DNA of 44,432 bases from JBBRCX01 sp038204465 (GTDB taxonomy: Bacteria > Planctomycetota > Phycisphaerae > Tepidisphaerales > Tepidisphaeraceae), in assembly GCA_038204465.1 (NCBI GenBank), contig JBBRCX010000032.1, positions 1 to 44,432 on the forward strand. The letters run 5' to 3'. Below are positions 1 through 9,677 of the stretch, piece after piece. Position numbers and translations under genes: made by a program. The notes under the pieces were generated by a model. That model had not been told where the DNA came from and did not search any database. It was given only the letters and a program-made list of their open reading frames with translations. Each line of letters begins with the position of its first letter. Position 1 is the first letter of the stretch.

Positions 1-3000
1 GGCGGGGCACTCCATCGGGGCCGATGTACTGGAACTGAATGCCCGTGTGGGTGTCATTCGCTGGGTAAGTGACGAACACGTTGTTCCAGGCGGCGTAGCC
101 GGGCTGGGCCGAGGGTTCGCTGTCGCCGGTGGTGAAGCCGGCGACGTTTGCGGGCCTGGTTACCGCAGGATCGAAGGCCGTCGGACTGAACGCTTGCTCG
201 CCGTACCAGGAGGTCCCGGAGGAGTTGTACGCCACCACGCTGAAGGAGAACTCTGAGACGCCGCGCGCCCCGCCGAAGTTAGGGTTCGAGATGGTCGTGG
301 AGGTGACATTCGCGCCGACCGTGGCGACCAATGCGCTGGACTGATAGATCTTGAAGCCGGTCTCATCGTCGGAGCGGTCCGTCCAGGCGAGGTAGATCGA
401 GTCCTTGCTCGCCGGCGTGGCGACGAGACCTGTGGGCGCAGCGGGGGCGGTTGACGTGACTGCAGGAATTGGCGTGGCGACTTGCACGGAGGCGACGTTC
501 GATACGGCGCTGGCCGCGGCGGTCATTGTGAGCACGCGATAGTAGTAGGTCCCCTGCGCGGGCACCGAGTCGCAATAGTCAGTGGCGTTGTTGGTCGCGG
601 TTCCCACGGTGACAAAGCCGCTGCCCGCGGTTTGTGAGCGCTGAATCTGGAAGGTGGCCTGACCGAGCGCGTTGTCCTGCCAATGAAGATTGACGTCGCC
701 GGCCGTCGCCGGCATGGCGGTCAGGCCGCTCGCGGCTGGCAGCGTCGTGGTGGATTGAACGACGTTGGAATAGGCGGAGCTGCTTCCGCTGTTGTAGGCG
801 CGCACGCGGAACGAATAGTTCGTGCCGAGGGCGAGCCCGCTGGCTGCGTAAGTTGTCACACCCGCGCCCAGGGTTGCGATCGTGGAATACGTCACCCCAT
901 CGAAGGATTGCTCCACAATAAAGCCCTGCTCGTTGCTGCTGTTATCCGTCCAGGTGAGATTGACGACGCCAGCGGAAGCCGAGGCGGTTAAACCGCCCGG
1001 CGCGGCGGGTGCCGCTCCAAGCGGCGTAGCGCCCAACTGCGCGGTCGAGCCCGAGAAGCTGGGGCCGCTGAAGGCTTGCACGGAATAATAGTAACGGGTG
1101 GGCGGGGCGACCTGGGTATCGGTGTAAGTGGATTGGTTGGAGGCGACGGTAGCCAGAACCGAGTAATTCGTTCCGTCGGTTGAGCGGCTGATCTGGAATC
1201 CCTGCTCATCGCTGGAGTTGTCCGCCCAGGTGAGGGTCACGCCCCCGGGGACCGGAGTCGCAGTGAGCGCGTCCGGAGCAATTGGCGGCGGCGGAAAGGT
1301 AGTGGCGCTCGACGTGGCAGATGCCGATGCGTCGCCGCCGGGGTCGTAAGCAATCACGCGGAAGGTGTAGGGCGTGTTGGGCGCCAATCCCGCCACCTGG
1401 AACAAATGTGAGTTGGCGTCCACTGTGCCAACGGCGCTGAATGCGCCGCCGGTCGAAGATTCGATGCGGAAGCCTCCTTCGTCGCTGGAATTGTCGATCC
1501 AAACCAAGTCGATTTCAGTATCGGAAACCGGCGTCGCGGCCAGACCTGAGGCCGGGGCGGGAACTGGTACGGCGGCGGTGGTTACTGATGCGACCGCGCT
1601 GTAGGCTGAATTGCCGCCAGGATTGCTGGCTCGAACGCGAAATGTGTAGGCGGTCGATGCCGTCAGGCCTGTAACCGAGTAGCCGGAGCCAGAGACGCCG
1701 ACTGGCGTCTGCCAGGTTGAGCCGCCGTCGTTGGACTGCTCCAGAGAAAACTGCGTTTCGTTATCGGAGTTGTCGGTCCACGCCAGATCGACCTGCGTTC
1801 CGCGGACCGCTGTTGCTATCAGCCCCGACGGCGCGGCTGGAGCCGTCACGGCCGGTGTGGTCGCACTGACGACGGTGGTGCTTGCGGAATCGCCCGACGC
1901 ATTGGTGCTGCGAAGCCGGAACCAATACGACGTCCCAGGGGCAAGATCGGTCACGGCGAAGGTGGTGGCATTGGGGCGTGTGACGGCGAGTTGTGTGAAC
2001 GTCGCGCCGGCATCAACTGACCGCTCAACGACAAAACCGTCTTCGGTCGTTGAATTGTCGGACCAACCAAGGTCGATCTGGGTCGCGCTCGCCGGCGTGG
2101 CGGTGAAGCGGGTTGGAGCGGCGGGAATCGCTGCTGCGGTAATCGGGGTAGCGGTCGCTGTGTTGGAGAAGCCAGAGGCCGCGTCGTCCGATTGCGCGTA
2201 GACGCGGAACGTGTACTGAGTGCCGACCGTTAGATTCGCAGCGGTGTAAGTGGTCGAGCCGCGGGTAACGGCGTCAAGGAACGAGAAGTTAATCGCGTCA
2301 GACGAATACTCCACGACGAACGAATTCTCATTGTTTGAGTTATCGGACCAGTTGAGGAGGACCTGACCACCCGGCGTCGGCGCTGCGGTCAGATTCAGGG
2401 GCGCAACCGGCCCCGCGGCGGTTGTCGCCGACGCGACGTTGGAACGAGCCGACTCACCGGCGTTGTTATAGGCACGGATTCGATAGCTGTAGCTCGTAGC
2501 TGGAATCAACTGGTCGACGGTGTAGGATGCGGCTCCCACGTCGGCTCGGTACGCGTCCACGAAGTTGGTCCCATCGCTCGATTCTTCAATGACAAAGCCA
2601 TCCTCGTCAGAAACCGGGTGGGACCACGTGAGATTGATTGTTCCCGCGGAAGCTGAGTTAGCCGTCAGTGCCGCCGGCGCCGTCGGAGGGGCTGACGCAC
2701 TGACTGCGGTCGCGGTTGCGAGATTTGAGCCCGCGGAAGCCCCCGCAGCGTTGAATGCCCTGATGCGGAACGCATATGCAGTGCCAGGCAAAAGGTCACC
2801 GACAATAAAGCTCGTCGTATTGGCTGCGACGCGGCCAACTTCAATGAAGCCGCCGGCGGCGGAAGACTGCTCGATGATAAAGCCGTCTTCGTTCGAAGAT
2901 GCGTCAAGCCACAGGAGGCCTATCTGGCCGCTTGAAGTGGCGTTTGCAGACAACGACGCGGGGGCGACTGGGCGCGACAACGACAGGGTCGTCGCGGACA

Positions 3001-5230
3001 TGATGTTGGAGAACGGAGATTGGCCAAGGTTGTTGAACGCGCGGATGCGGAACGAATAGGTGGTCGCTGGACTTAGACCAGTTACCGAGTAAATGCTCTG
3101 GTTGGAGGCAACCGTCGCCAGGTATTCGAATGCGCCGCCAGCCACGGATCGCTGCACTTCAAAGGCGGCTTCGTCCGCGGAGTTGTCCGTCCAGGCGAGA
3201 TTGATTTGCGTAGGCGAGACAACCGTCGTGGAGAGCGGCCCGGGCTGTGAAATGATCGGCGTGGTGACGGTGGCGAGATTGCTGTAGCCCGAGTTCCCGG
3301 CGGAGGCATTCGCGCGAATACGAAAGAGGTAGTCGCTGTTGCTGTTGGGAACCGACACGACCCGGCTAGTGGAGTTGGCCGGTGAGGTCGAAACCTCTGC
3401 AAACGTGCCGCCGCCGTCTATCGATTCCTCGATACGAAAGCCCGCCTCGACTGAAGAATTGTCGACCCACGTCAGGTTCACCTGCGTCGCGGATGCGGCA
3501 CTGGCGGCAAGCGAGGTCGGGGCCTTTGGCACCACTTTGACGCTGCTGTCGGCGTGATAAGCCGTGGCGGCGAAATCGAAGAGGGTGACGTCGCCTTTGT
3601 TGGCGAAGCCGACGACGACGATGCGGCCGTCGTTGGGGCGGATGACCACGCCGTGCGCTTCGGCGGAGACGCCGATGCCGGTGATGATCTTGCCGCCCAG
3701 GCCGAAGGTGGGGTCGAGGCCTCCGGTGGCGCCGGGGACGTTGTGGCCGTCCTTGTCGTAGCGGGCGACGGCGAAATTGCGGGCGCTGGTGTTGGTGTAG
3801 GTGTAGCCGGCCACGATGATCTTGTCGTCGGAAGCGATCGCCAGCGACAGCGCCGCGTCGGTGCCGCCGAAGTCGGTGGAGATGCGGCCGGTGCCGGCAT
3901 TGCCGAAGGCGTTTGCGCCGCTGCTGTCGGGCTGGCCGTTGGGGAGATAGCGGCTGAGCAGGACGTTGTTGCTGTCGGTGCCGGCGACGACGATCTTGCC
4001 GTTTGATTGAAGGGCGACGCCGTAGCCGACGGTGCCGGTGGCGTTGGCGGTGGTGACCTTGCCACTGTTGCCGAAGCCGCTGTCCAACGAGCCATCGGGG
4101 TTGTAGCGGGCCATGGACAAGGTGTTGGTCCCGGAGCCGCTGACGATGAACTTGCCGTCGCTCTGCACGACGATGCCGTAGCCCTTGTCCTGTGTTTCGG
4201 AGCCGAAGGGGGCGAAGGCGGTGACGACCTTGCCCGTGCCGCCGCCGAAGCTCATGTCCTGCGCGCCGCTTGCGCTGTAGCGGACGATGACGAAGTCATT
4301 GAGCGTGCCGCCGGGGCTGAAGGCGTAGCCGGCCACGAGGATGCCGCCGGCAGAGTCGATGGCGACCGCGTTGCCGCTGCCGCCATTGGAGTTGGGCGTG
4401 ACCTGGGTGACGACGGTGCCGCTGGAGCCGAATGAGTTGTCGAGCGTGCCGTTGCTGCTGAAGCGGGCGAGGGCGAAGCGACCGCCGCTACCGTTTGCGA
4501 CGGCGAGGCTGCCAGCGACGACGATCTTGCCATCGGACTGCAGGGTGACGGCGTTGCCCAGGGCGGTGGCGGAGGTGAACGGAGTGGTTACCTTGCCGCC
4601 GGCGCCGAAGCCGGAGTCGAGCGAGCCGTCTTCGTTGTACCGGACCATTGCGAAGGAGCCGTTGGAATCCCCGGCGGCAATTATCTTCCCATCGCTTTGC
4701 ACGACGGCGGCCTTGGCCTTGTCGCTGCTGTTTCCGAAGTCGACGGTCGCGCGGTCGCCGAAGGCGGAGTCGGTGTTGACGCTGGCGGCGTAGCCGGTGG
4801 TGGAGTTGTCGTTGTCGAAGGCCTTGACGGCGATGTTGTGGCTGGCCTGGGCGCCGGTGTAGGGAGTCGGCTGTTGAATCGTCATCTGCCCGGAGGAGAA
4901 GGCGGGGCTGGGGGCGGAGAAGGTTTGCGGGCCGCTGCCGTCGCCGAAGTCGGCGGTGAAGCTCGTGACGGCGTCGGCGACGCCGGGGTCGGACCACTGC
5001 AATTCCAGCGTGTAAGGCTGACCTTCATCGACCGTCGCCGAGCGCGAGACGTAGACCGATGGCGAGACGTTCTTGACCGTCACGTTCTTGGTGGCGCTGT
5101 CGGGCGCGAGGGTGGAATCCACAAACGTGGCGGTGACGGCGACGCTGCGCACGGTGCCGGCGGCGGCGCCGTCGGCGAAGACGTGGGTGAGGGAGCCGGA
5201 GGGGTTGTTGCCAGCGAGGGTGGACAGTTG
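1..5230 (-). CDS. Giant delta-60 repeat / fibronectin III surface protein, main body (3' end outside window)
   Basis: Open on the minus strand from the codon after the TAG at 5231-5233 to the window edge, about 1,740 codons in one frame, so the C-terminus is missing. In order: the rest of a PKD-like domain, a second PKD-like domain (about 5060-4850), a run of delta-60 repeats (about 4760-3560) with recurring QSDGKIVVAG and ARYNxDGSLDxxFG segments, then about twelve fibronectin type III domains from about 3535 to the edge, each with a WxDNSxxExxFxIExS core. Such proteins are usually secreted or surface-attached and may bind other proteins or glycans. The part carrying the LEPR-XLL motif lies upstream of the TAG (5231-5524). 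With no readthrough, this body could only be made by reinitiation, for example at GTG codons near 5152 or 5122, and would then lack that motif. Fold classes are confident; the function is unknown. Confidence 0.85.
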
Positions 5231-5524
5231 CTACCCGTCGTTCCAGTTGGCAGTCCAATGGTCGATCGGCTGGGTGGAGTCGGTGCTGAAGCCGAGGGAA
5301 TAGATCGAGCCTTCGTTGACGTTGGCCAGGCCGGTAGGCGTGACGGTCAGCAACTGCCGCCGCTCCAGCGTTTCAACCGCGGCATAAGCCGCGGCGCGTA
5401 GAGGGTTGGAAGAGCGAAGAGCATCCGAGGGGCGCACGAAGAGCGTGCGCAGAAGACGCTTCAATGATATCCTTGACCTGTCCTGGTGTGCGAGACTGAA
5501 CCCGGTCCCCGAAGAACGACCCAC
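5231..5524 (-). CDS. N-terminal LEPR-XLL fragment of the giant surface protein, ended by in-frame TAG
   Basis: This 97-codon segment has the planctomycete LEPR-XLL signature in the form VETLERRQLLT (about residues 50-60), followed by the start of a PKD-like domain that stops at NWNDG and TAG. The same domain resumes in the same frame right after the stop, so this is the true N-terminus of the downstream body. The first possible start is GTG at 5524, but a GGAGG lies almost against it. TTG at 5464 has AAGGA six bases upstream and is the better start; it gives KRLLRTLFVRPSD as the N-terminus. LEPR-XLL motifs mark the N-termini of large planctomycete exported proteins; their exact role is not established. 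The TAG may be a nonsense mutation, a sequencing error or a readthrough site. Confidence 0.75.
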   Translation of the reverse strand: MGRSSGTGFSLAHQDRSRISLKRLLRTLFVRPSDALRSSNPLRAAAYAAVETLERRQLLTVTPTGLANVNEGSIYSLGFSTDSTQPIDHWTANWNDG

Positions 5525-6018
5525 CCTCCGGCTACTTCCGCTACGGCGGCGGAAGATTCATGGTTCGAGATATTCTCCGCAATTGAGTCATTGCCAGGAG
5601 CCGGCATGAATCCGGTCCGCGATGTCCCAGGATCGGACCCATTCCGCAGCGCTGTCAGTTCTGCACCAGATTGCGCGCATTTGCGTAAGCTGTGACTTGA
5701 AAGGCGTCGGCGGTCGAGTGGTTTTGCGGCGGTGGGGTGATGGTGAGTGGTTGGCGAGCGGATTGAATCGCCTGGTCAGGCGTCGGGCGTGAGGTGGCGG
5801 GTTCTTGGGGGGACGATGGCTGGGCGGTGGGAGCTTCATGGGGATTCGATGGAGGGTGGATGGTGGCCGGATGGGGAAGCGATGGGGCGGCGATGGGGAT
5901 CGGATGGGGTGCGCATGGGTTTTTGGGCTGGGAAATAGGTTTTATATAAGCGCAGACTTGGAATTGCATCGCCGCAAGCTGGCGGATGTCGCACGGACCC
6001 GTTCGGATCGTAAGAGCA
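5525..6018. other. Intergenic region upstream of the giant LEPR-XLL gene
   Basis: No convincing gene lies between the giant surface protein gene and the receiver gene, both on the minus strand. Short open frames here have proline- or glycine-rich compositions that come from the G-rich repeat. The stretch holds the 11-nt G-tract array (5771-5924, listed separately), with a short AT-rich patch (ggttttatata, about 5938-5948) beside it. The promoter of the giant gene should lie in about 5530-5700, but I see no clear consensus boxes. Confidence 0.6.
5771..5924. repeat. Degenerate 11-nt tandem repeat, consensus GATGGGGNNNC, with phased G-tracts
   Basis: Runs of G recur at an exact 11-nt period, starting at 5774, 5785, 5796, 5807, 5818, 5829, 5840, 5851, 5862, 5873, 5884, 5895, 5906 and 5917. 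Units from 5870 to 5913 are nearly perfect (GATGGGG plus four variable bases); those further left are degenerate. The four best G4 tracts (5873, 5884, 5895, 5906) are separated by exactly 7 nt, which fits a four-tetrad G-quadruplex motif on the plus strand. Eleven is not a multiple of three, so the period is not a protein repeat. The array lies about 250-400 bp upstream of the giant gene start. Confidence 0.85.
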
Positions 6019-6396
6019 TCAATTCACGACCGGCGGCAGGTGGCGGTCGATGCTGTCCTGTAATTCGTTGAAGTCGAACGACCCCTTCACCCAGAAATCG
6101 GTTGCGCCATTGCTGAGCGCATACAGGCGAAACTGCGGGTCGGAAACGGCGCTGAAGAACACCACCGGCAGGTCAGCAAGGCTCGGATCGGCGCGCACCT
6201 CGCGCAATACCTGCATCCCGTCCATGCCGGACATCATCTCATCGAGGATGATCAGGTCCGGATGCGCGCCGCGCAGATAATCCAGAGCGGCCTCGCCGCT
6301 GGTAACGCAGACGCCGTTGTGGTCGAGGTGCTTCAGCAGCAGGCCAAGCGTGCGCCCGACATCGATGTCATCGTCCACGATCAGGATCTTCGCCAT
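6019..6396 (-). CDS. Stand-alone response regulator receiver protein
   Basis: A 125-residue single-domain receiver (CheY-like) protein. The acidic pocket is at D8-D10 (VDDD), the phosphoacceptor is D52 (IILDEMM), the conserved Thr/Ser position is S82 (VVFFSA) and the conserved lysine is K104 (WVKGSF). No output domain follows, so it should act by protein contact in a phosphorelay or with a histidine kinase or phosphatase not encoded next to it. The ATG at 6396 is chosen over upstream starts because AGGAG sits six bases before it and the protein then begins MAKILIVDDD, the usual receiver start. The neighbour upstream is divergent. Partner and signal are unknown. Confidence 0.93.
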   Translation of the reverse strand: MAKILIVDDDIDVGRTLGLLLKHLDHNGVCVTSGEAALDYLRGAHPDLIILDEMMSGMDGMQVLREVRADPSLADLPVVFFSAVSDPQFRLYALSNGATDFWVKGSFDFNELQDSIDRHLPPVVN

Positions 6397-6572
6397 GGTC
6401 GACTCCTTTCTCTCATGGCTTCCGAGGAGTTTCGAAATGAGCCGCCAGAGTAGCGACACTCCTATCATTCTGGAAGGGGTCGGGCGGGGGGAAGATTCAA
6501 AGCTCGCTCGGGATGAAATTCCTTCGGGCCGCTGTTAAGGTTCGGCGGCGGATGATCATCGAAGGAGCGGTG

Positions 6573-6602
6573 ATGCGGGTTCAGATGCGGAGCATCCCAT
6601 GA
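6573..6602 (+). CDS. Nine-codon leader ORF overlapping the start of the propeller/cytochrome gene
   Basis: ATG at 6573 is preceded by AAGGAG (6562-6567) with a five-base spacer. It encodes MRVQMRSIP and stops with TGA at 6600-6602, which overlaps the ATG of the next gene (6599-6601) as ATGA. That layout fits translational coupling. The main gene also has its own GGAG at 6589-6592, so the minicistron may be accidental. Confidence 0.4.
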   Translation: MRVQMRSIP

Positions 6603-9553
6603 GTCGTTTCTGCGGCAGGGTCCTTCTCGTTCTCACCGTGATGATCACATTCGGCGGCGGCGCCGCGGCGGCCGACGGGCAGATGACGCCACAGGAGACC
6701 GTCGCGTCGCTCAAAGTCCCGGAAGGTCTTGAAGTCAGCGCCTGGGCGAGCGAGCCGGCGATTATCAACCCCACCAACATCGATATCGACTCGCGCGGCC
6801 GCGTCTGGGCCACCGAAGCGGCCAACTACCGCGGCAGCATCATGCGCCCCGAAGGGGACCGCATCGTCATTCTCGAGGACACCGACGGCGACGGGAAGTG
6901 CGACAACTCCAAGGTTTTCGCGCAGGACAAATCGCTGCATGCGCCGCTCGGCATCTGCGTGCTCGGCAATCGGGTATACGTCGATCAATCGCCCAGCATC
7001 CTCATCTATACGATCGACGAGAGCGGCGATCATCCTGCGGGCAAACCCAAAGTATTCCTCACCGGCTTCGGTGGCGTCGATCACGACCATGGAATCCACG
7101 CCGGCGTATTCGGCCCCGATGGGCGCTACTACTCCAACTGCGGAAACGCGGGCGGCGAAGGCTTCGTGAAGAACGCGAAAGGTGAGCCGGTCGTCGACAC
7201 CACCGGCAGCGAGTTGGGATTGCTCAGCAAGACCTATCGAGGCCAGCCCAAGAGTAAGAATGTCATCGGCTATCAGCAGGGCCTCGCCTTCCGCTGCAAG
7301 CTTGACGGAAGCGGGCTGGAAACCCTCGGCCACAACTTCCGCAATGACTTCGAGCTCGCGGTGGATTCCTTCGGCACCGTCTTCCAGTGCGACAACGACG
7401 ACGACGGCAACGAAAGCGCGCGGCTGCTCTACGTGATGGAAGGCGGCAACTTCGGTTACCGCGGACCCAGGGGCACCGAGTGGCAGCGCGATGCGGACAT
7501 CTTCCCGGATCAATCCCGTCCTGAAGCGCACTGGCACCAGCGCTGGCCCGGCGTCGTCCCGAACCTCCTGAACCTGGGCACCGGCGCCCCGTCGGGCATG
7601 TGCATCTATGAAGGCGATCTGCTCCCGGAAAGCTATCGCGGGCAGATCCTCGTCGCCGATCCGCTGCCCAATGCGATCAAAGCCTACCGCATCGAGCCAA
7701 GCGGCGCGGGGTATCGCGCCGAAGGATCGGATCTGGTGAGGGGCAAGGACCAGTGGTTCCGGCCCTCGGACTTGTGCGTCGCGCCGGACGGCTCGATCTT
7801 TATCGCCGACTGGTACGACCCGGGCGTCGGGGGGCATTCCACCGCCGACACCAGGCCCGGCCAACTGCATGGCCGCCTCTACCGCCTCGCGCCGGCCGGC
7901 GCGAAGCCGATTGTTCCGCAACTGGATCTGCAAAGCACCGGCGGACAGGTCGCCGCCCTCGCGTCGCCCAATCTCGCAACGCGCTACCTCGCCTACAACG
8001 AGCTCGCCCATAGCGGAGAGAATGCGACGCAGGCCCTGTCCAAGGTCTTCAACGGCTCCGCGAACCCGAGACTGCGCGCCCGTGCTTTCTGGCTGCTCTC
8101 GCGCAATCTTAACGGCCCACGTTTTGTCCGCGAGGGGCTGCGCGACAAGGACGCCAATTTGCGCGTCGTGGCCCTGCGCGCCGCCCGGCTGATTGGGATG
8201 GACATGCCGACGCTCGCCTCCGAGATGCTCGGCGATAACTCCCCCTTCGTTCTCCGCGAGCTGTGCCTTGCGATGAACTACCAGCCGACGGACAAGGCGC
8301 TGCCCCTTCTCGTCAGACTGGCCGACCGGTACGACGGGCAGGACCGCTGGTACCTCGAAGCGTTCGGCATCGGTTGCACGGGGCGCGAGAAAGAAGTCCT
8401 GGCCACCTGGCTCAAGGACAGGGCAAACAAGAGCAAGAAGGCCGCCGACGGCATCACCTGGCGGCTGAAGCGCGAAGTGCCCGGCGTCGATGATCTGCCT
8501 CCGAAGCATCAGCTCGTGACCTCGTGGTGGGCGCTGGCGCCTTTCGACGGCACGGCCGCTGATTCCATGAACAAGGATTTCGGCGTCGAGAAATCCGCCG
8601 CGAAGATCGACCTGCGCGCGACGGCGATTGGCCTGGATGGGAAGACGCTCAAGTGGGAGAAGATCCAAACCACCGATGGCGCCGGCGGGAAGTGGGTGGA
8701 CTTCTACCAATTCTGCGCCGACCGCGGCTTCCGCACCGACAACGTCATCGGCTACTTCGCCGCCTGCATCGTCTCGCCCGCCGACCAGAAGGCGAAGCTC
8801 GGCTTCGGCTCCGATGACGGGATCCGCGTCTGGCTGAACGGTCTGCCGATCCTGAAGCGCGACGCGCAGCGCGAGGCCCGGCTCGGCGAGGACGTCGTCA
8901 CCGTCAACCTTCACCGCGGAAACAACGTGCTGCTCTGCAAGCTTCGCAACGGTGGCGGCGGCAGCGGGTTGATCGCCGCCGTCGCGGCCTGGCCCGAGAT
9001 TACCTTCAGCGACGACCTGCGGTCCACCCCGCCCCCCGAGCCGACTTCCACGGTTGCCCTCAATCCCGATCAAACCAAGAATGGCGGCAAGCTCCCGCCG
9101 ATCGAGCAGCTCGCCGCGATGAGCGGCGATCCCAGGGCCGGCGCCGCTGTTTTTCGCAATACGAGCGGCGCCAACTGCATCACCTGCCACCAGATCGGCA
9201 ACGAGGGCCGGATGGTCGGGCCGCCCTTAAACTCCATTGGCTCCAAGCTCAGCAAAGCGCAGATCTACGACGCGATTCTGCACCCGAGCAATTCAATCCT
9301 CATGGGCTACGAAAGCTGGGTCGTCAAAACCAAGAAAGGCGACGCGGAGTCCGGCCTGCTCGTCGAAGAAACCCCCGACCACATCACCATCAAGGACGCC
9401 GCGGGAAAGTATCACGACATCCCGCTCGACCAGGTCGCAAAGAAGGTGAAGCAAACCGTTTCCCTGATGCCCGAGGGGCTGGCGAACGCGATGACTCAGC
9501 AGAACCTGGTGAACCTCGTGGAGTACCTCGCCAGCCTGAAAGAAAAACCGTGA
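6599..9553 (+). CDS. PVC-type membrane-bound dehydrogenase-like beta-propeller protein with C-terminal cytochrome c domain
   Basis: A 984-residue exported protein. It has an N-terminal signal peptide (hydrophobic about 6-25, then AAAADG), a six-bladed propeller of the planctomycete/verrucomicrobial membrane-bound dehydrogenase type (about 40-430, with GRVWATEAANYRG and IADWYDPG), HEAT-like helices (about 440-620) and a beta-sandwich region (about 640-810, with GFGSDDGIRVWLNG). A C-terminal haem-binding domain follows, with C860-x-x-C863-H864 and a later methionine-rich segment (SLMPEGL). Such proteins are abundant in planctomycetes and are thought to oxidise sugars or related compounds in the periplasm and pass electrons to c-type cytochromes; the substrate is unknown. 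A sugar isomerase and a DUF1080 gene follow, which suggests carbohydrate catabolism. Confidence 0.93.
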   Translation: MSRFCGRVLLVLTVMITFGGGAAAADGQMTPQETVASLKVPEGLEVSAWASEPAIINPTNIDIDSRGRVWATEAANYRGSIMRPEGDRIVILEDTDGDGKCDNSKVFAQDKSLHAPLGICVLGNRVYVDQSPSILIYTIDESGDHPAGKPKVFLTGFGGVDHDHGIHAGVFGPDGRYYSNCGNAGGEGFVKNAKGEPVVDTTGSELGLLSKTYRGQPKSKNVIGYQQGLAFRCKLDGSGLETLGHNFRNDFELAVDSFGTVFQCDNDDDGNESARLLYVMEGGNFGYRGPRGTEWQRDADIFPDQSRPEAHWHQRWPGVVPNLLNLGTGAPSGMCIYEGDLLPESYRGQILVADPLPNAIKAYRIEPSGAGYRAEGSDLVRGKDQWFRPSDLCVAPDGSIFIADWYDPGVGGHSTADTRPGQLHGRLYRLAPAGAKPIVPQLDLQSTGGQVAALASPNLATRYLAYNELAHSGENATQALSKVFNGSANPRLRARAFWLLSRNLNGPRFVREGLRDKDANLRVVALRAARLIGMDMPTLASEMLGDNSPFVLRELCLAMNYQPTDKALPLLVRLADRYDGQDRWYLEAFGIGCTGREKEVLATWLKDRANKSKKAADGITWRLKREVPGVDDLPPKHQLVTSWWALAPFDGTAADSMNKDFGVEKSAAKIDLRATAIGLDGKTLKWEKIQTTDGAGGKWVDFYQFCADRGFRTDNVIGYFAACIVSPADQKAKLGFGSDDGIRVWLNGLPILKRDAQREARLGEDVVTVNLHRGNNVLLCKLRNGGGGSGLIAAVAAWPEITFSDDLRSTPPPEPTSTVALNPDQTKNGGKLPPIEQLAAMSGDPRAGAAVFRNTSGANCITCHQIGNEGRMVGPPLNSIGSKLSKAQIYDAILHPSNSILMGYESWVVKTKKGDAESGLLVEETPDHITIKDAAGKYHDIPLDQVAKKVKQTVSLMPEGLANAMTQQNLVNLVEYLASLKEKP

Positions 9554-9555
9554 TG

Positions 9556-9627
9556 ATTTGCAATTTGCAATTTGCAATTTTTGATTGCGTCAATCGCAAA
9601 TCGAAAATCGCAAATCGAAAATCCGCC
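9556..9627. repeat. AT-rich intergenic repeat with imperfect hairpin
   Basis: Three copies of an ATTTGCA unit are followed by two exact 14-nt copies of ATCGCAAATCGAAA (9593-9606 and 9607-9620). The right half is close to the reverse complement of the left half across TGATTGCGTCAATC, so the transcript can fold into a long, imperfect hairpin. It lies just after a stop codon in a GC-rich genome and looks like a dispersed noncoding repeat of the kind common in planctomycetes. It may also act as a 3' end or a processing site. Confidence 0.7.
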
Positions 9628-9677
9628 ATGACTTGGCCGACAACGCTGATTAAGCTGTCGGCGACAATGGAGGTCTC

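Noticed and set aside
5231..5233. TAG reassigned to an amino acid in this organism
   Set aside because: TAG is the normal final stop of pgi, cdaA, hisC, hisB and the GT41 gene here, each at its expected length.
5588..5969. Proline-rich minus-strand frames in the intergenic repeat
   Set aside because: The composition comes from the 11-nt G-tract array read in different frames; no start or ribosome site supports them.
6581..9190. Minus-strand frame of 869 codons opposite the propeller/cytochrome gene
   Set aside because: It mirrors the real gene's high third-position GC, has no recognisable domain and no start context; the plus-strand gene has clear motifs throughout.
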